Assembly: GCF_001422445.1 (NCBI RefSeq)
Contig: NZ_LMNA01000029.1
Location: 100,661 to 164,660 of the forward strand
Reading direction: 5' to 3'
DNA length: 64,000 bases
DNA from: Pseudorhodoferax sp. Leaf274
Lineage (GTDB): Bacteria > Pseudomonadota > Gammaproteobacteria > Burkholderiales > Burkholderiaceae_C
In this document: in pieces, positions 60,917 through 64,000 of the stretch
How positions within the stretch are numbered: position 1 is the stretch's first letter
Layout of the letters: each line of letters begins with the position of its first letter
Translations under genes and position numbers: made by a program
The notes under the pieces: model-generated
Told to the model about the DNA's origin: nothing
The model's database searches: none
What the model saw: the letters and a program-made list of their open reading frames with translations, nothing else

Positions 60917-62145
60917 GCTGCGGCCGCCAGGTCGCGTTGCCGCGCGGGGCCGTACAGCACGCGCCCGCCCAGCGCCGGGTCGAGCACCACGCAGTTGCGG
61001 CCCCGCGCCTTGGCCTCGTAGAGCAACTGGTCGGCCCGGCGGCACAGCGACGCGGCGGACTCGTCCGGCGCCAGCAGCGCGCAGCCGGCGCTGACGCTCA
61101 GCCGGTCGGTGGTGGCCGAGGCGGCATGCGCGATGCCGAGCGCGCGCACCTCCTGCAGCATGCGCGCGCCCAGCGCCACGGCGTCCTGCGCGGTGGCGCC
61201 GTGCAGCAGCAGGCACATCTCCTCGCCGCCGGTACGGAACGCCTGGCCATGCGGCGGCGGGGCGATGCGGTCCAGCGCGCGTGCGAGGCGCTGCAACGCC
61301 AGGTCGCCGGCCTGGTGGCCGCAGGTGTCGTTGTAGAGCTTGAAGTGGTCCACATCCAGCATGACCAGCAGCGCGGGCGCCTCGCGCTGGCGCGCCGCGT
61401 CCAGCGCGGCCGTGAAGACGCGCCGGTTGAACAGGCCGGTGAGCGCGTCGCGCGAGGCCTGCCACCGCAGTTCGTGCAGCAACAGGAACTGCCCGCGCTG
61501 GGCGTACTCCCGCATGTAGGCGCTGGTGGCGCCGGCCACGCCGGCCACCAGCATCAGGATGGCCAGCCGCGTGAGCGTCGCGGCCGCATCGGCCTGCGGC
61601 AGCACGGCGCCCAGCACCGCCACGGCGCCGGTGCAGGCCAGCGCCACGGCCGCGGCCTCGAAGAAGCCGAGTCCCAGCGGCAGGAAAACGGCGATCATGA
61701 CCAGCGCCAGCACCCAGTTGTCGTGCGACTGGCGCAATTCGAGGTAGATGGCGATGGCCGCGGCCCCACCCAGGGTCAGCAGGAACAGCATGCCGGCCAC
61801 CAGCACGCGCTGGCGGGGGTGGTGGCCGCGCCACAGCGCCACCATGCCGACGACGAAGACCAGCAACACCAGCGCGCGGATCGCGGCCAGCCGCCACAGC
61901 GGCGCAGGCCAGTGCGGAAAGCGCGCCACCAGGTCGAGCCGCGCGAAGTCCATGCCGATGAACACCAGCCAGACGGCCATGCCGGCCGCTCCGGCCACCA
62001 GGGTCAGGTGGCTGAGTCCCTGCAGCGATGCGGCGCGGTACTCCGCCTCCAGCGCTGGCGCGAACCGCAGCCAGCGGAAGCCGGCCCGCAGCTGCTGGCC
62101 GTAGGGCGTATCGGTGGTCTCGGTCGGCAGCGGAGGAGCGAACAT
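60913..62145 (-). CDS. Membrane diguanylate cyclase (GGDEF, variant GGEEM)
   Basis: 410 residues from ATG 62145 (longer frames upstream are unlikely). About six membrane helices at 35-225, then a GGDEF domain (about 245-400). The active site is GGEEM at 306-310, keeping G-G-E-E but with Met for Phe; the metal and fold residues [19 protein letters not shown] are present, so it should make c-di-GMP. No I-site RxxD is clear. It is the one likely synthase against two predicted phosphodiesterases in the window. Confidence 0.88.
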   Translation of the reverse strand: MFAPPLPTETTDTPYGQQLRAGFRWLRFAPALEAEYRAASLQGLSHLTLVAGAAGMAVWLVFIGMDFARLDLVARFPHWPAPLWRLAAIRALVLLVFVVGMVALWRGHHPRQRVLVAGMLFLLTLGGAAAIAIYLELRQSHDNWVLALVMIAVFLPLGLGFFEAAAVALACTGAVAVLGAVLPQADAAATLTRLAILMLVAGVAGATSAYMREYAQRGQFLLLHELRWQASRDALTGLFNRRVFTAALDAARQREAPALLVMLDVDHFKLYNDTCGHQAGDLALQRLARALDRIAPPPHGQAFRTGGEEMCLLLHGATAQDAVALGARMLQEVRALGIAHAASATTDRLSVSAGCALLAPDESAASLCRRADQLLYEAKARGRNCVVLDPALGGRVLYGPARQRDLAAAA

Positions 62146-62290
62146 CGAACGTGGAGCCTTGCGTCGGTGCAGGCAGCGTGTGCCGGCGGGCAACAATGCC
62201 GCCCGGTGCGGCGCCTGTTGCCGCATCTTTGCCGGAGAACCTGCCCATGACCGCATGCATGTTTGTAATCACCTGTATCCCGGAGGGTGC

Positions 62291-62974
62291 ATGAGCACCG
62301 CCGGGCCGCTCCGGGGGGTGCCCGTCCTTTCCCTCGCCGAGGCGCGCGTGCTGGGCGTGCTGATCGAGAAGCAGCGCACCGTGCCCGACACCTATCCGCT
62401 GACGCTGAACAGCCTGGTGGCCGGCTGCAACCAGAAGACCAGCCGACATCCGGTGATGGAGCTGAGCGAGGCCCAGGTGCAGGACGCGCTGGACAGCCTG
62501 CGCAGCATGGCCTTCACCAACGAGACCAGCGGTGGGCGCGCCATGCGCTATGCCCACAACGCCGATGGCGTGCTGCGCATCCCGTCGCAGTCGCAGGCGC
62601 TGCTCGCAGTGCTGTTGCTGCGCGGGCCGCAGACGGCGGGCGAGCTGCGCATCGCCAGCGAGCGCATGCACAACTTCGCCGACATCTCCTCGGTCGAGGC
62701 CTTCCTGGACGAACTGGCCGAGCGGCCCGCCGGTGCGCTGGTGGCGCGGCTGGCGCGGTTGCCCGGTGCGCGCGAGAGCCGCTGGATGCACCTGCTGTCG
62801 GGCGATGCGCCCGAGGCCGCCGCTGCGCTGGACGCGCCGCTTTCGGCGGCCGATCCGGTCGGCGAAGTGCCCGCGCTGCGTGCCCAGGTGCAGCGGCTCG
62901 AAGGCGAGGTGGCCGCGCTCAAGGCCACGGTGGCGCGGCTGTGCACGGAGTTGGGCATCGCCCCGCAGGCCTGA
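62291..62974 (+). CDS. yceH: YceH-family (DUF480) protein
   Basis: 227 residues. YceH hallmarks: [38 protein letters not shown], and a winged-helix second half with [15 protein letters not shown]. The C-terminus has a predicted coiled coil ([20 protein letters not shown]). Function of the family is unproven. ATG with GGAGG five bases upstream; divergent from the cyclase. Confidence 0.92.
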   Translation: MSTAGPLRGVPVLSLAEARVLGVLIEKQRTVPDTYPLTLNSLVAGCNQKTSRHPVMELSEAQVQDALDSLRSMAFTNETSGGRAMRYAHNADGVLRIPSQSQALLAVLLLRGPQTAGELRIASERMHNFADISSVEAFLDELAERPAGALVARLARLPGARESRWMHLLSGDAPEAAAALDAPLSAADPVGEVPALRAQVQRLEGEVAALKATVARLCTELGIAPQA

Positions 62975-63076
62975 CGCGCGGCGCAGATGTAACTCCTCTT
63001 GAACGCGCCGCTGCACACCGGAAACCGCAGCAGAATCACCGTCCCGCACCGTATGCAAGACAAGAGGAGACTTTCG

Positions 63077-64000
63077 ATGCGTTGGACCTTTTCCCTTTCG
63101 CTTTCCGTCTGCGCCGCCGGCTGCGCGGCGGTGTGGACCAGCGCCGCGCTGGCGGCCTCGCAGGCGCCGGTGGCGGCCGAGAACGGCATGGTCGTCTCGG
63201 CCCAGCACCTGGCCACGCGCGTCGGCGTGGATGTGCTCAAGGACGGCGGCAACGCCGTCGACGCGGCGGTGGCCGTGGGCTATGCGCTGGCCGTCGTCTA
63301 CCCGGCGGCCGGCAACCTGGGCGGCGGCGGCTTCATGACCATCCGCCTGGCCGATGGCCGCAGCACCTTCCTGGATTTCCGCGAGAAGGCGCCGCTGGCC
63401 GCGACGGCCAACATGTACCTGGACAAGGACGGCAACGTCATCAAGGGCGCGAGCACGCTGGGCCACCTGGCCGTGGGCGTGCCGGGCTCGGTGTCGGGGC
63501 TGGAGTACGCGCGCGAGAAGTACGGCACGCAGCAGCGCGCCACGCTGATCGCGCCGTCGATCAAGCTCGCGCGCGACGGCTTCGTGCTGGAGCAGGGCGA
63601 CATCGACCTGCTGGCCACGGCCACGGCGGACTTCCGCCGGGATGCGCCGACGGCCGACATCTTCCTGAACCGCGGCGAACCGTTCCAGAGCGGCCAGAAG
63701 CTCGTGCAGCGCGACCTCGCGGGCACGCTGCAGGCGATCAGCGAGCGCGGCGTGGACGGCTTCTACAAGGGCCCGGTGGGCGCTGCCATCGTGGCCTCCA
63801 GCCAAGCGGGCAAAGGCATCATCACGCAGGCCGATCTGGACCAGTACAAGACGCGCGAGCTCAAGCCGGTGGAGTGCAACTACCGCGGCTACGGCATCGT
63901 CTCGGCACCGCCGCCGAGCTCGGGCGGCGTGGTGATCTGCGAGGTGCTGAACATCCTGGAAGGCTACCCGCTCAAGGACCTGGGCTGGGGCGCGGCGCAG
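63077..64000 (+). CDS. ggt: Gamma-glutamyltransferase, 5' part (truncated by window end)
   Basis: 308 codons visible. Signal peptide about 1-27 (MRWTFSLSLSVCAAGCAAV, cleavage after ALAA). Large-subunit features: ENGMVVSAQHLATRVGVDVL, GNAVDAAVAVGYALAVVYP, GNLGGGGFMTIRL, FLDFREKAPLAAT, and SAPPPSSGGVVICEVLNI. The precursor cleaves itself before a Thr nucleophile that lies beyond the window. It hydrolyses glutathione and gamma-glutamyl compounds in the periplasm. ATG with AGAGGAGA upstream. Confidence 0.93.
   Translation, partial: MRWTFSLSLSVCAAGCAAVWTSAALAASQAPVAAENGMVVSAQHLATRVGVDVLKDGGNAVDAAVAVGYALAVVYPAAGNLGGGGFMTIRLADGRSTFLDFREKAPLAATANMYLDKDGNVIKGASTLGHLAVGVPGSVSGLEYAREKYGTQQRATLIAPSIKLARDGFVLEQGDIDLLATATADFRRDAPTADIFLNRGEPFQSGQKLVQRDLAGTLQAISERGVDGFYKGPVGAAIVASSQAGKGIITQADLDQYKTRELKPVECNYRGYGIVSAPPPSSGGVVICEVLNILEGYPLKDLGWGAAQ

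Noticed and set aside
58166-63805. A 1879-codon minus-strand frame over helicase, dehydrogenase and other genes
   Set aside because: It is frame-shifted relative to the real genes and its translation is Arg/Pro/Ala-rich without domains.

Overview
This window is about 70% GC, densely packed with 4-bp ATGA/GTGA stop-start overlaps, and rich in Bug-type (tripartite tricarboxylate) solute receptors, RraA/CHA-aldolase paralogs, family III CoA transferases and c-di-GMP proteins. That mix points to a betaproteobacterium of the order Burkholderiales, most likely a Comamonadaceae-type soil or water organism. This is an inference from gene content; no rRNA or tRNA gene was seen.

Layout. (1) 1-7521, minus strand: a tandem 114-bp minisatellite at the start of a gene that leaves the window, a 1949-residue bacterial alpha-2-macroglobulin with an intact thioester motif, and a DnaJ-type protein. 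(2) 7677-16105: a fatty-acid desaturase (plus), then a minus-strand run: Tat-signal methyltransferase, TPR-methyltransferase, EamA transporter, AraC regulator, TerB-like protein, thioredoxin-like protein, a small acidic protein and an HtrA protease. (3) 16299-28268, plus: a receiver-GGDEF-EAL response regulator followed by four paralogous membrane histidine kinases head to tail, with a decayed EAL fragment between kinases 2 and 3. It reads as a many-sensors-to-one c-di-GMP switch built by tandem duplication. (4) 28357-34561: a QseBC-like two-component pair joined by an ATGA overlap to a CoA transferase, a YebC/PmpR regulator, a PQQ-type sugar dehydrogenase lipoprotein and an aspartoacylase-like hydrolase.

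(5) 34602-49853 is a catabolic island: an AMP-forming acyl-CoA ligase and a GntR regulator converging tail to tail, then on the plus strand a complete branched-chain-amino-acid-type ABC importer, RidA, three consecutive RraA-fold proteins (the third resembles CHA aldolase), a phthalate/vanillate-type reductase, a LigJ-like 4-oxalomesaconate hydratase, a LigB-like extradiol dioxygenase, a Rieske oxygenase and a Bug receptor. The enzymes fit: Rieske hydroxylation or demethylation, extradiol cleavage, hydration, then aldol cleavage to pyruvate and oxaloacetate. The same 10-bp palindrome lies in both promoters next to the GntR gene. A large structured inverted repeat sits between ridA and the first RraA gene.

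(6) 50052-53225: a CHASE-PAS-GGDEF-EAL protein. (7) 53255-57852: a minus-strand operon (two enoyl-CoA hydratases, CoA transferase, Bug receptor) divergent from an IclR regulator with a clear operator. (8) 57887-64000: a DEAD-box helicase operon with two small proteins, NAD-type isocitrate dehydrogenase, a membrane diguanylate cyclase, YceH, and the 5' part of gamma-glutamyltransferase.
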